Shown: positions 7,595 to 16,613, numbered from the stretch's first letter. The stretch: DNA of 49,985 nucleotides from an uncultured Treponema sp. (GCA_947170195.1 CAMVSS010000003.1:1-49985), one strand, 5' to 3'. A program made the numbers and translations. The notes: generated from the letters alone by a model not told the origin.

Positions 7595-8272
7595 ATGAAT
7601 TCAATCATTGAAAAAATCAAAAACTTCATCAAATCAGTTCCTGGGGAAGTCTGCAAACCGGGCTACACCATGGCTGAAAAAATCATTTCGGGCATTGCTT
7701 TTGTCTTCGACTGTATCTATCGTGCTTTGCTTGAACTTTCAAAAGTTGTTCTGCTTTTTATCATCATAATTGTCAGCGCGCAGGTTTTCTGCCGATTCTT
7801 CAAGCACTCAATCATGTGGTCTGAAGAGGTTGCTCTTCTCCTGATGGTTTGGACAGCATTTATCGCACTCGCAATCGGTGTAGAAAAAGGTCTGCATATC
7901 GCAATCACTCTTTTCTACAACCGTTTTCCGAAAAAAGTTCAATGGGCTATCAATAAAATCATTCTCGCATCTATGATTTTCTTCGGATATATTCTTATCG
8001 TGTACGGCGCAAGGCTTGTATCAACAGCTATGGCAAACACTTTGCCTGCAACCCAGTGGCCGAACGGCATAAAATTCATAATGATGCCTGTTTCAGGTAT
8101 TTTCGTATGCTATTTTGCAATCTTTGATTTTTTCGGATTGACAAAGTATCGTCACCAGAATATTGAGGACGGAAATCGCGGTACGGAAAAAACAGACCAG
8201 CAGATTATTGATGAGATGCGCGCTCAGCAGGCTGAGGAAGCCGCAGTTGCTAAGGAGGAAAAGAATGTTTAA
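7595..8272 (+). CDS. dctQ: TRAP transporter small membrane subunit (DctQ family)
   Basis: A 225-residue small permease subunit with four membrane helices: about 48-68 (VVLLFIIIIVSAQVFCRFF), 77-97 (EEVALLLMVWTAFIALAIG), 117-137 and 158-178. The DctQ signature SEEVALLLMVWTAFIALAIG is followed by HIAI, as expected for the family. An N-terminal extension of about 35 residues precedes helix 1 and is longer than usual. The C-terminal tail (after residue 185) is charged and rich in Gln, Glu and Ala. The start has AAGG upstream. It overlaps dctM by 8 bases. Confidence 0.92.
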   Translation: MNSIIEKIKNFIKSVPGEVCKPGYTMAEKIISGIAFVFDCIYRALLELSKVVLLFIIIIVSAQVFCRFFKHSIMWSEEVALLLMVWTAFIALAIGVEKGLHIAITLFYNRFPKKVQWAINKIILASMIFFGYILIVYGARLVSTAMANTLPATQWPNGIKFIMMPVSGIFVCYFAIFDFFGLTKYRHQNIEDGNRGTEKTDQQIIDEMRAQQAEEAAVAKEEKNV

Positions 8273-9569
8273 TCCTGATGTTGCCATGTGGCTTTTGCTT
8301 GGAACATTTGTTCTTTTTATTTTGTGCCGAATGCCGGTCATTTTCGCGATCGCCGTTTCTTCTTGTATTACGATGTTCTATATCGGAACTCCGCTCATGG
8401 CTTTCGTTCAGCAGATGGCAAAAGGCGTTGACAGTTTCAGCCTTATGGCGATTCCGTTCTTCGTTCTTGCTGGTGAAATCATGGGTGCCGGCGGTATTTC
8501 TGACCGACTCCTTCAGGCTGCAAATGCAATCGTCGGACGTTTCCGTGGCGGTTTCTCTTACGTAAACGTTCTTGCTTCAATGTTCTTCGGTCATCTTTCT
8601 GGCTCTGCTGTTGCTGACGTTTCTTCACTCGGATCAATCGAGATTCCGATGATGGTGAAGGGCGGATATGACAGGGACTTCTCTGTAGCCGTTACAGTTG
8701 CGACATCTTGTCAGGGGGTATTGATTCCACCTAGCCACAACATGATTATTTATTCTGTAGCTGCCGGTGGTGCTTCTGTTGGTGCTCTGTTCATGGCAGG
8801 TCTCATTCCTGGCGTTATGCTTGGTATCCTGATGCTTGTTCTTTGTGCTGTAATCAGCATCGTTCGTCACTATCCAAAGGGAGACATCTTCAGCCTCAAG
8901 GAAACTTGCAAAATCGTTTTGAGCGCAGTTCTTGCATTGTTCACGGCCGTAATTATTTTGGTCGGCGTTACCGCAGGTCTTTTTACAGCTACTGAATCTG
9001 CTGCAATTGCTTGTATCTACGCATTCATCATTTCGGTATTTGTTTACAAAGAGCTTAAGATTTCGATGATGCCGAAGCTCCTGATGAACACAATCAAGAC
9101 ACTCGCAATGGTATTCTCGCTGATTGCCGCTGCCGCTGCATTCGGTTGGCTGCTCGCATTCCTTAGGGTTCCAACACTGATTACTCAGGGTCTCATGTCA
9201 ATCAGCCACAACAAGATTGTCATTCTTCTTCTGATCAACTTCATGTTGCTGATTCTCGGATGTATCATGGATATGGCTCCTCTTATTCTTATCGTTACTC
9301 CGATTTTGATTCCTGTAATCACTGCTCTTGGAATGAGCAAGATTCAGTTCGGCGTTATGTTGATTTTCAACCTCGCAGTAGGTCTCTGTACACCTCCTGT
9401 TGGTTCAGCTCTATTCGTCGGATGTTCGGTCGGAAAAATCAGCATCGAGAAGACCGTAAAGGCCATGCTTCCGTTCTATGCGGTCATGGTAATCGGTTTG
9501 CTCCTCGTAACGTTCGTTCCAGAAATCTCGCTCTTCCTTCCGAAGCTGCTCGGTTTCGCGGTAAACTGA
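8265..9569 (+). CDS. dctM: TRAP transporter large membrane subunit (DctM family)
   Basis: A 434-residue channel-forming subunit with about 12 membrane helices. Family motifs include FLLAGEIM-like FVLAGEIMGAGGIS, FGHLSGSAVADVSSLG, VATSCQGVLIPPSHNMIIYS and LCTPPVGSALFVGCSVG. The ATG at 8265 is chosen because AAGGAGG lies 7 bases upstream and it overlaps the dctQ end, the usual arrangement. It uses a sodium or proton gradient to move the DctP ligand inward. A hairpin with CTAAAAAC/GTTTTTAG arms lies just after the stop. Confidence 0.94.
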   Translation: MFNPDVAMWLLLGTFVLFILCRMPVIFAIAVSSCITMFYIGTPLMAFVQQMAKGVDSFSLMAIPFFVLAGEIMGAGGISDRLLQAANAIVGRFRGGFSYVNVLASMFFGHLSGSAVADVSSLGSIEIPMMVKGGYDRDFSVAVTVATSCQGVLIPPSHNMIIYSVAAGGASVGALFMAGLIPGVMLGILMLVLCAVISIVRHYPKGDIFSLKETCKIVLSAVLALFTAVIILVGVTAGLFTATESAAIACIYAFIISVFVYKELKISMMPKLLMNTIKTLAMVFSLIAAAAAFGWLLAFLRVPTLITQGLMSISHNKIVILLLINFMLLILGCIMDMAPLILIVTPILIPVITALGMSKIQFGVMLIFNLAVGLCTPPVGSALFVGCSVGKISIEKTVKAMLPFYAVMVIGLLLVTFVPEISLFLPKLLGFAVN

Positions 9570-9580
9570 TTTTAGGCAAT

Positions 9581-9620
9581 TCTAAAAACATTAGTCGCGT
9601 TGCGACCGCAAGTTTTTAGA
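9581..9620. repeat. Nested hairpin (CTAAAAAC family) after dctM
   Basis: The outer arms TCTAAAAAC (9581-9589) and GTTTTTAGA (9612-9620) are perfect. An inner perfect stem GTCGC/GCGAC spans 9594-9606. A related CTAAAAA/TTTTTTAG hairpin occurs at 13071-13091. It may end the TRAP transcript, although no long T-run follows. Confidence 0.6.
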
Positions 9621-9638
9621 TGTTCCTTTTATAGATAG

Positions 9639-9700
9639 CTGAAAAGACGGTTTTTTCGTGCAGCTTTCTGTTGCCCACGGCGGAACCGTTTTTTCAGCTA
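9639..9700. repeat. Long hairpin directly upstream of the GntR-type gene
   Basis: AGCTGAAAAGACGGTT at the left pairs with AACCGTTTTTTCAGCT at the right, allowing small mismatches and bulges. The right arm ends 22 bases before the chosen regulator start. Possible roles are terminator of the TRAP operon, operator, or leader structure. It makes the upstream TTG start (9671), which lies inside it, unlikely. Confidence 0.55.
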
Positions 9701-9721
9701 AAGACCATAGACACTACAGCA

Positions 9722-10393
9722 ATGAAGAATTCAGTACCTTCAGTTTATGAATTTTTACACGACAAAATAATCAATCTTGAATACACTCCGGGACAGGAAC
9801 TGAACATAAAATCCATCGCTGAGGAGCTTGGAGTATCCCGTTCCCCAATTCGTGATGCTCTTTTGCGTCTGGAATTGGACAAACTCGTCGATATTTTCCC
9901 GCAGAAGGGAACCCGGGTATCTTTTTTGGAAAAAAATATCATCAAGCAGGAGCGCCTAATGCGTTTTACCCTGGAGATTGGAATCTTGAAACTGTTTCTC
10001 CAGAAAATGTCAGATGAAAACGAGCGGAAAATTTGTTGCACGAAGCTGCGCGCGATAATAATGCAGCAAAAAGCCGCGATGCTCAGCGGAGATAAAAAAG
10101 AATTCCTGCATCAGGACGATAATTTCCATCATTTTTTTTACGAGGCTACGGACAATCAGTGGATTTGGGATGTGATGAAATCTCATACAGGAAATGATTT
10201 CAGAATCCGTTTGCTGAGTTTTTACTCCGAAATTGTCATCGGAAATGCAAAAAATGAGCATTCCTTGATTGTGGATGCGATAGAGAAGGGTGATTTTGCC
10301 CATGCCCTTGAGCTGACGGAGGACCACCTCCAAAAAGTTTCAGAAGTGGTCGGTTCTCTTTATTCCGATTATTCGGATTATTTTTCTGCCTGA
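9722..10393 (+). CDS. GntR-family (FadR/FCD type) transcriptional regulator
   Basis: A 223-residue DNA-binding regulator. Residues 1-70 carry the winged helix of the GntR family (PGQELNIKSIAEELGVSRSP and IRDALLRLELDKLVDIFPQKGT). Residues 80-215 form the helical FCD ligand domain with metal-type ligands (DDNFHHFFYEATDN and the later SLIVDAIEKGD, DHL). FadR-type regulators with FCD domains usually sense small carboxylic acids. Its place just after a TRAP operon suggests control of that operon. I chose the ATG at 9722 because the earlier TTG lies in a hairpin and adds residues not typical of the family. No clear ribosome site is visible for either start. Confidence 0.85.
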   Translation: MKNSVPSVYEFLHDKIINLEYTPGQELNIKSIAEELGVSRSPIRDALLRLELDKLVDIFPQKGTRVSFLEKNIIKQERLMRFTLEIGILKLFLQKMSDENERKICCTKLRAIIMQQKAAMLSGDKKEFLHQDDNFHHFFYEATDNQWIWDVMKSHTGNDFRIRLLSFYSEIVIGNAKNEHSLIVDAIEKGDFAHALELTEDHLQKVSEVVGSLYSDYSDYFSA

Positions 10394-11349
10394 TTTGCAG
10401 ATTCTGTCATAAAATCGATTACCCGTTTGTGATATTTTTCTTCGTCCACGAGGTTTGCGATTGCATGCGGGCAGCCTTCCACAAGATATAAATCTTTTTT
10501 TGCGCGGCAGAACTGAAAATTAGCTATTGTCATTTCTATAGGAACAAAATCATCTGCAGTCCCGTGAATGAACAGCACCGGAATCGAATTGTGTTTCAGT
10601 GCTGTCAGGGTTGAGTAATCATCAAAATCAAAATCCGCGAACATATTTGCCATTTTATTGCCGAGCTTGAAAATCAGCGGCGCCGTCGGAATTTTTCGGT
10701 CTTTTTTCAGAACTTTCCAGATGATTTCGGACGGTGTTGTGAATCCGCAGTCGGCGATAGCTCCGAGGACGTTTTTAGGAAGATCGAAACCGAGAGTCAT
10801 CAGCGTTGTTGCACACCCCATGGATATTCCCTGAAGATAGAGAGGATTTTCTGATCCGTAAAGCGAGTTCGCTTTAAAAACCCAATCCCGCAGGTCGTAA
10901 CGTTCCTTAACCCCAAAAGTGATATATTTTCCTTCGCTTTTTCCGTGCGTGCGGTGGTACGGAAGAATTACGTTGTAACCAGCTTCGTAATAGAATTTTG
11001 CGAGCGACGCATATTCTCGAAGCGGGTCGGAATGGTAGCCGTGAAGAAGAATCAATGTGCCCTTTGCGTTTTCGGCAGGAAAGTTTATTCCGACCAGTTT
11101 GAGATTATCGACGGAAGTTATTGATATTTCTTCGTGAGGGAATTTTAGCAGCTCTTCCTCATCCTGCAGGTGCTTTTTGTAATTTTCCTGAGTCTTAAAA
11201 TATTTAATCGGTTTTTTGGTCGAAACGTCCTGACGCAAAAATGTCGGTCGGAAGACGAAAAGATACACCGCCGCAATGTACAGCACGATTGTGCCTGCGA
11301 TTACGGCGATGGTTTTTACAACGGTAATTATAGTTTTTTTAGCGGCCAT
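10378..11349 (-). CDS. Membrane-anchored alpha/beta hydrolase
   Basis: A 323-residue serine hydrolase of unknown substrate, similar in style to the YqkD/BAAT-like or abhydrolase_12 groups. An N-terminal membrane anchor spans about residues 7-33. The fold markers are LLHGYHSDPLREYA (oxyanion region, from 101), nucleophile Ser176 in GISMG, acid Asp266/267 in GTADDFVP and His295 in EGCPHA. RTHGKS at 133-138 matches the usual R.hG.S loop. It is convergent with the GntR gene, whose 3' end it overlaps by 16 bases. The start ATG has AAGGA 12 bases upstream. It is transcribed in the same direction as the beta-CASP gene, which ends 60 bases upstream. Confidence 0.85.
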   Translation of the reverse strand: MAAKKTIITVVKTIAVIAGTIVLYIAAVYLFVFRPTFLRQDVSTKKPIKYFKTQENYKKHLQDEEELLKFPHEEISITSVDNLKLVGINFPAENAKGTLILLHGYHSDPLREYASLAKFYYEAGYNVILPYHRTHGKSEGKYITFGVKERYDLRDWVFKANSLYGSENPLYLQGISMGCATTLMTLGFDLPKNVLGAIADCGFTTPSEIIWKVLKKDRKIPTAPLIFKLGNKMANMFADFDFDDYSTLTALKHNSIPVLFIHGTADDFVPIEMTIANFQFCRAKKDLYLVEGCPHAIANLVDEEKYHKRVIDFMTESANQAEK

Positions 11350-11408
11350 GATGTGAATATTCCTTGTTTCAGTATTGAGCCCCGAAAAACTGTGGTTTTC
11401 GAGATAGT

Positions 11409-13013
11409 CTATTCTACATCATAAGTCTTGCCATATTCTATAATCTCGACGTTAGGGAATCCCTGCGAGTTGAGATATTCCTTGAAGAACGCCTGGGATT
11501 TCGGCTCTCCGTGCACCATAAAAATCTTCTTGAGGCGGCTTGTGTCAATTGATTTGAGCCATTTCGTGCTCTCTTCGTAATCGGCGTGTGCAGAGAAAGC
11601 GTTTATCTGCTCGACATTTGCTTTTACGTCGTAATCGTTGCCCATTATCCTTACGACTTTTTCTCCGTCTCGGATTTTTCGTCCGAGCGTGTTTTCTGCC
11701 ATGTAGCCGACTATGAGAATTGTATTTCGCGGATCGGAGATGTTGTTTGCGATATGATGTACGACTCGACCGCTTTCACACATACCGTCCGCTGATATTA
11801 TGATCATCGGACCGTCTTTTTTGTTCAGATTCTTTGACTCGTCAACGCTGGTGACAAAATTCAGCGAGCCGAAGCCGAACGGATTTTTGTGATGCTGGAG
11901 GAAGGCATTTTGGATGTCCTCGCTGTAGCATTCCTGATGCACCTGAAAAATCGATGTTGCATTTACCGCCATCGGAGAATCGACGTAAATCGGGATCGGC
12001 GGAATCTTTTTCTGGTCTACGAGAAGGTGGAGATAATATACGAGTTCCTGCGTGCGCTCAATCGCGAATGACGGAATGATAATCTTTCCTTTTTTCTCGA
12101 TTGCACGACGGACAACTTTTCTGAGCTCGTCCATTGCAATGGCGGTGTCCTCGTGCTTTCTGTCACCGTAAGTACTCTCGATTACGATATAATCAGGCGG
12201 CGGCAATTTTGTTGCCGGATCCCGGATGATAGGCTTCATTTTGCGGCCAAGGTCGCCCGTGAACAAAATCCTGAGCTCATCCTTGCCGGCGCGTCTGTCG
12301 TAACCGCTCCTTCGCTCAACTCCGCCGTTTGCGAAATATTCTGCCTGTTCCTCAGGAGATGCCTTTCGTCTGTCCGGAGTTTTGCGCTTTTCGTCTTTTT
12401 TCCATCCAAAAAGCTTGTTCCAGATCGCAATGAGATCTTTCGAAGTGTTTTTGAGAGGTTTCCCGTTCTGGTCGCGCTGTCCCTTTATTGTTATGTATGC
12501 AAACGCAGAGCCGAGAATGTGTCCCGCGTCAAAATATTCAAGCTCCACGTCCGGCGCGATGAACATTTTGCGGTTGTAAGAGAGCGTTATTATCTGATTT
12601 GCTGCTTTGAGGCAGTCTTTTTCGTTGTAGAGCGGAGTCCAGGTGAATTTCTCGCCTTTTTTTGCAGCTTGCTTTCTGAGATATTCAGCATCGCGAGCCT
12701 GAATGCGCGCGCTGTCCATCATTATGAGGTCGGCGAGATCTCGGGTCGCAGGAGTTGCGTAGATGTTTCCGTTGTAACCCTTTTTTATAAGAACAGGAAG
12801 GAGTCCTACGTGATCAAAATGTGCGTGCGTAAGAATTACAGATTCAATCCTGTCGATGGCAATTTCAAATTCCCTGTTTTTTCGGTCTGATTCCGCACGT
12901 TTTCCTTGGAATGCGCCGCAGTCAATCATGAATGAGCGTCCGTCAATTTCGAAAATATGCTTAGAACCGGTAACTTCCTGGGCAGCGCCAAGAGAATAGA
13001 GTGTAACAGACAT
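11409..13013 (-). CDS. Metallo-beta-lactamase/beta-CASP nuclease-like protein with a basic insert
   Basis: A predicted RNA-processing nuclease (534 aa) of the YsiA/CPSF-like group. Metal ligands are H63, H65, D67 and H68 (HAHFDH), H165 (DAGHILGSA) and D254 (FTGDLGR). The beta-CASP part has PSFAIERTQEL, DSPMAV, the DGMCESGRVVHH block and NAFSAHADY, and ends with MVHGEP. Between H165 and D254 there is an insert of about 68 residues (179-246) with PDRRK and ERRSGYDRR, not part of the core fold. I chose the ATG at 13013 because AGGAGG lies 7 bases before it. Long ORFs on the opposite strand are shadows. Confidence 0.88.
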   Translation of the reverse strand: MSVTLYSLGAAQEVTGSKHIFEIDGRSFMIDCGAFQGKRAESDRKNREFEIAIDRIESVILTHAHFDHVGLLPVLIKKGYNGNIYATPATRDLADLIMMDSARIQARDAEYLRKQAAKKGEKFTWTPLYNEKDCLKAANQIITLSYNRKMFIAPDVELEYFDAGHILGSAFAYITIKGQRDQNGKPLKNTSKDLIAIWNKLFGWKKDEKRKTPDRRKASPEEQAEYFANGGVERRSGYDRRAGKDELRILFTGDLGRKMKPIIRDPATKLPPPDYIVIESTYGDRKHEDTAIAMDELRKVVRRAIEKKGKIIIPSFAIERTQELVYYLHLLVDQKKIPPIPIYVDSPMAVNATSIFQVHQECYSEDIQNAFLQHHKNPFGFGSLNFVTSVDESKNLNKKDGPMIIISADGMCESGRVVHHIANNISDPRNTILIVGYMAENTLGRKIRDGEKVVRIMGNDYDVKANVEQINAFSAHADYEESTKWLKSIDTSRLKKIFMVHGEPKSQAFFKEYLNSQGFPNVEIIEYGKTYDVE

Positions 13014-13070
13014 GGGAAACCTCCTGTTGAATTTTTTCAGCTGTCCGCCTATTAAGAGCATCTCTAAAAA

Positions 13071-13091
13071 CTCGCTTGTGCAATTTTTTAG
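13071..13091. repeat. CTAAAAA/TTTTTTAG hairpin upstream of the beta-CASP gene
   Basis: TCTAAAAA (13071-13078) faces TTTTTTAG (13084-13091). The surrounding text (GCATCTCTAAAAACTCGC, GGTTCC) is shared in inverted orientation with 9581-9630, indicating a dispersed element rather than a gene-specific terminator. Confidence 0.5.
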
Positions 13092-13150
13092 GGGTTCCCT
13101 TAATTTTCTATCATAAATATGAATTTCACAATGTTTTTTTAAGATATTTA

Positions 13151-13159
13151 TGCTATAAT
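13151..13159 (+). promoter_or_regulatory. Extended -10 promoter element
   Basis: TGCTATAAT is a consensus extended -10. No good -35 lies 17 bases upstream, as usual for extended -10 promoters. The predicted start is near 13166, about 80 bases before the DUF2804-like gene. Confidence 0.5.
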
Positions 13160-13248
13160 ACGCAACACTAATGAGCCAGTTTTAAAAATTCGCTTGAGTT
13201 TTGAAACTTTATCTAAAATTTTTTGAGGTTGTTTTGTATACACGTGAA

Positions 13249-14304
13249 ATGACAATGCCTCCGGCAAAGATTGTTCATAACGGAAGAATTCAATTCGGTT
13301 CTTTTTGCGGATTCCCGGCTAAGCTGGATATCCGAGGGGTAAGGGGACCATTCGTCGGAGTTCCGCTTCCAAAGTTCATTACGAATTTTCGCATTCACAG
13401 TTCGCTGATGTTTTTGTTCAATATTGGTTCTTATGTCGGATCGGTTGATTTTTATGATCACAAGATTTTCGGTTTTGCAGATGTAATCCTATGGAACAAA
13501 GATAATGGAAGGAAAATCGCTTACCGTTCTTTTATGGGACCGAGAAGACGATTCATCCCCCACAACATGCTTTTCGGATTTTGCGCAAGTTTTAATAAGA
13601 ATCGCTATATCCGAATCAGCTGGGATCATCCGCATGACCGCCTTTCGCTTATCTTCAATCTTAAAGGGGACTCCTCGCGTCCGTTTGCCCAGGCAGCGTT
13701 TATAGCTCATTTTTCAGATCAGGATATGTGCGAAATCTCATCCGTAGTTCCGGCTCCGTCAAAGAGACGTTGTTCTGCGACCTGCATTTCAAATCCGCAG
13801 ATACATGGTTCGATTTCACTGGACAGAACAAAGCTTTCCGATGCTGTCACAAATGCGGATATGGATGGTCAGGCATTAATCTCCATAAACAGAACCTATT
13901 ATAATTTCCATGCATTTACAGAATTCGTTGCCGCGGCCGGACTTTGCGGCGAAAAAAAGTTTGCATTCCAGATTTTTACCACACAAGAAAACGCTGTAGA
14001 TGCCGAAAATATAAATGGAAATTTTCTTATTGTGGATGGTGTTTGTACGCCGCTTCCTCCGGTAAGAATAACACACCCATTTGGCGTTTCAAAAAAATGG
14101 GTTATCCAAGATTTTGAGAACATGGTTGATTTGACATTCATACCGGCTTCCAACGTTCAAAGAAATATAAGTTTCCTTATAATGCGTTCAAAGCTCAGAA
14201 CAATTTACGGAACTTTTGAAGGAACGATAAAAACAAAAGACGGGGACAGCATCGTCCTGCATAATTTTGTGGGGCTTGCGAAAAATCAACTGTTGAGATT
14301 GTAA
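13249..14304 (+). CDS. DUF2804-like protein
   Basis: A 351-residue protein I assign tentatively to DUF2804. That family tends to show an N-terminal PAKIV.NG-like strand, FGFADVILWNKDNGRKIAYRSF-type text in the first third, and a GP.RRF motif (here MGPRRRFIPH). It lacks a signal peptide and membrane helices and is rich in beta strands, like lipocalin-type folds. The function is unknown. I favour the ATG at 13249, but a second ATG two codons later is equally possible. The upstream TTG at 13201 lies close to the promoter and is less likely. It is followed 18 bases later by the large unknown gene in the same direction. Confidence 0.6.
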   Translation: MTMPPAKIVHNGRIQFGSFCGFPAKLDIRGVRGPFVGVPLPKFITNFRIHSSLMFLFNIGSYVGSVDFYDHKIFGFADVILWNKDNGRKIAYRSFMGPRRRFIPHNMLFGFCASFNKNRYIRISWDHPHDRLSLIFNLKGDSSRPFAQAAFIAHFSDQDMCEISSVVPAPSKRRCSATCISNPQIHGSISLDRTKLSDAVTNADMDGQALISINRTYYNFHAFTEFVAAAGLCGEKKFAFQIFTTQENAVDAENINGNFLIVDGVCTPLPPVRITHPFGVSKKWVIQDFENMVDLTFIPASNVQRNISFLIMRSKLRTIYGTFEGTIKTKDGDSIVLHNFVGLAKNQLLRL

Positions 14305-14322
14305 TTCGTTTCAGGGGATTAT

Positions 14323-16368
14323 ATGGCGGATAAGATTGAATCAAGCTGGGAACCGGGAACTCTCGACAACACAAGGCGCAACATCGGACCCATCGACGAG
14401 AACGAAGCAAAGAAAATGATGAAAAAGCTCGGCGGCGAAATCCTTCAGGAAAAATCGGCGCCGATCGATTACTCTGCATTTCCGAGAGCAAAAGAATTTT
14501 CAAAACGTGCCGTAGGAAAATCTGCTTCAACTGTTTCTGCATCCACGGCCGCTGCCAAAATCGCTGCAGGTGGCGCAAAAGCCGGAAACAAGGTCGGATT
14601 TGCCACCGTCGAAAAAAAAGCAAAACCAAATCTGATTCTGCCTGAACTCACATCAAAAGAACGCTCGCTGATGGATCGCATCATGATGAGCGAAGATTAT
14701 AAAATCAAGACAAACCTCGGTCTTTTCAATTTTATGCGCCGTTTCAAGAAAAATGGTGCTGAGCTTGTCAGAAAGGGATTCGTTGAGTACGATCTTCAGA
14801 AAGACATCGAGCATTTGCAGGAATTCATCACCGCGGTAAAATCTCTGATTCAGATCTGTCCGGACACTTACAAAACCAAGATTATTTCAGCAAACGAAGA
14901 TAAATTCAGATTCTTGAAAACCGTCGGCAGCTGGACCATGAAGGACATCAAGCTTCTGGCACTGAACCTCAAGGACAATGCGGACGAGACGACGGTCGTA
15001 ATGCTGATTCCGATTATAAAGACAATCTACCGAAACCTCATAAAGATTTATTACCTCGGCGAAAACCGAATCTCGAACTTTTTCAAGGAAATTTACGGGG
15101 ATCTCATAAAATACCCTAAATTCGATCAGAAAAAAGCTCTGGTTCTTGCAAAGAGCGCAATGAATGAATGGTTCTTTATCTACAGCCATGTTATCCGAGG
15201 CCTTTATCCGCTCCTTATGAGAATGTGTTCCTCTAAATTTGATTATTTTCAGGATTTCTTCATGGGGCAGAGCACTAACATCCTTAACTTCCTCGAACTG
15301 ACAAAATTCGACCTGCTTCTCCCGAACAAAAAAGCAGAAAAGCGAAGCGAGGAAAAGAAAGAAGAAGAACAGAAAAAAATCGAAGAAGATAAAAAAGCTG
15401 AGGAGCAGAAAACAGCTGAAAAAAACAAGGATATGGAGATCGTTGAGGCGGGCTTAAAGCTGCTCGACAATCTTTTCCCGGACGCAGGATTTTTGCATCT
15501 CGACACCATGCCGGACATGTATCCGTATTTCCAGCCGCTTTATCAGTTCCGCGACGGATACAACCTGCTTTCTCCATACAATCCTCTTCAGATTACCGTG
15601 ACTCTCTTGAGAATTACGGAAGATTTCTTCCAGGGCTGCCGAAACATAGTTTTCACCGAAGAAAACGAAGAGGAAGATACAAAAATAAAGGATCAGCTGT
15701 CGCTTGTTTTGAGCGAATGGTCAGTATATCGTGAAGATTTGTTCGAAAAGCAGTATGGCGATCAGATTCGTGATTTTGTGAACAGCGAGTACAGTCAGGG
15801 GGATTTCAAATCCAGCCTTTTCGGTAAAAAAATGATCACAACTATGCTCTGGCAGACCAAGTACAATTTTCTTCCTCATTTTGAATTCGAGCAGCTGCTC
15901 CTTGAGAAGCCGAAAAACGACAGTCAGTACCGCCCGCTTTGTATCCGAACGGAATTCATGTACAGGCTGTTCCTTAATTTTTCTAAGAACATTGATGCAG
16001 CCGCAAAGACAAAGGATTCTGTCCTTGGAATCAAAAATCCGTGGGAAAGATACACTTTCGATATTCCGAACGTCATTTCGAAGCGCCTCGATGTACTGCT
16101 CGGGGCAAAGCGCATGACTGATACCGCCGCAACGAACGCCAACCTTATCAAGTATTCGCTTGGTGCCATTGCCGTCCTCAACTGGTGGGTTAATGACAAG
16201 GCAAGCCCTGCGTACTCAACGGACTCCACAAAAATTTATCGTGTCAACGAAACTGACGGAGGCCCTGCATTTAGCCAGCCGTTGCGCTCTGATCAGAACA
16301 AACTTTTTGCTGACAGGGTTAAGAAAAACATCGAACGACAGAAGGCCGCAGCAAATGAACAACAGTGA
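14323..16368 (+). CDS. Large hypothetical helical protein (681 aa)
   Basis: I do not recognise this protein. It has no signal peptide or membrane helix. Residues 1-30 are charged, 60-90 are an Ala/Lys/Ser-rich low-complexity linker (SASTAAAKIAAGGAKAG), and 110-320 are helical with many aromatic residues (LFNFMRRFKK, TYKTKIISAN, NRISNFFKEIYGDL). Residues 340-372 form a Lys/Glu coiled coil (KKAEKRSEEKK onward). The C-terminal 300 residues are again helical (MLWQTKYNFLPHFEFEQLL, NPWERYTFDIPNVIS). A cytoplasmic scaffold is possible but unsupported. Its last 14 bases overlap slyX. Such large genus-restricted proteins are common in treponemes. Confidence 0.8.
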   Translation: MADKIESSWEPGTLDNTRRNIGPIDENEAKKMMKKLGGEILQEKSAPIDYSAFPRAKEFSKRAVGKSASTVSASTAAAKIAAGGAKAGNKVGFATVEKKAKPNLILPELTSKERSLMDRIMMSEDYKIKTNLGLFNFMRRFKKNGAELVRKGFVEYDLQKDIEHLQEFITAVKSLIQICPDTYKTKIISANEDKFRFLKTVGSWTMKDIKLLALNLKDNADETTVVMLIPIIKTIYRNLIKIYYLGENRISNFFKEIYGDLIKYPKFDQKKALVLAKSAMNEWFFIYSHVIRGLYPLLMRMCSSKFDYFQDFFMGQSTNILNFLELTKFDLLLPNKKAEKRSEEKKEEEQKKIEEDKKAEEQKTAEKNKDMEIVEAGLKLLDNLFPDAGFLHLDTMPDMYPYFQPLYQFRDGYNLLSPYNPLQITVTLLRITEDFFQGCRNIVFTEENEEEDTKIKDQLSLVLSEWSVYREDLFEKQYGDQIRDFVNSEYSQGDFKSSLFGKKMITTMLWQTKYNFLPHFEFEQLLLEKPKNDSQYRPLCIRTEFMYRLFLNFSKNIDAAAKTKDSVLGIKNPWERYTFDIPNVISKRLDVLLGAKRMTDTAATNANLIKYSLGAIAVLNWWVNDKASPAYSTDSTKIYRVNETDGGPAFSQPLRSDQNKLFADRVKKNIERQKAAANEQQ

Positions 16369-16564
16369 GATAGAAGAACGCTTCATAGCCCTTGAGACAA
16401 AAATCGCCTACATGGAAGATTTTATTGAAAAACTTCAGGACGTGGCTGTGGAGAATCAGAAAACGATAAGAATCCTGCGTGAAGAAAATCAGATTCTTTC
16501 TGGCCGAATTCAGGATTTGCAGGACAATGTTGAGATTCCCAACAGGCGGCCGCCTCATTATTAA
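16355..16564 (+). CDS. slyX: SlyX-family small coiled-coil protein
   Basis: A 69-residue protein with the SlyX pattern: IEERFIALETKIAYMEDFIEKL, then a long heptad helix (VENQKTIRILREENQILSG) and a Pro-rich tail NRRPPHY. SlyX function is unknown. I chose the ATG at 16355, which gives the standard length and overlaps the upstream gene by 14 bases, so the two are coupled. Confidence 0.8.
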   Translation: MNNSEIEERFIALETKIAYMEDFIEKLQDVAVENQKTIRILREENQILSGRIQDLQDNVEIPNRRPPHY

Positions 16565-16613
16565 TCAGGATCTTTTTGGCGGACAACATCCCCGGCTTAG
16601 GGCTGGGAGATTT

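Noticed and set aside
12153-12890. Plus-strand ORF of 245 codons
   Set aside because: It is a shadow of the beta-CASP nuclease, whose metal motifs and start are clear on the minus strand.
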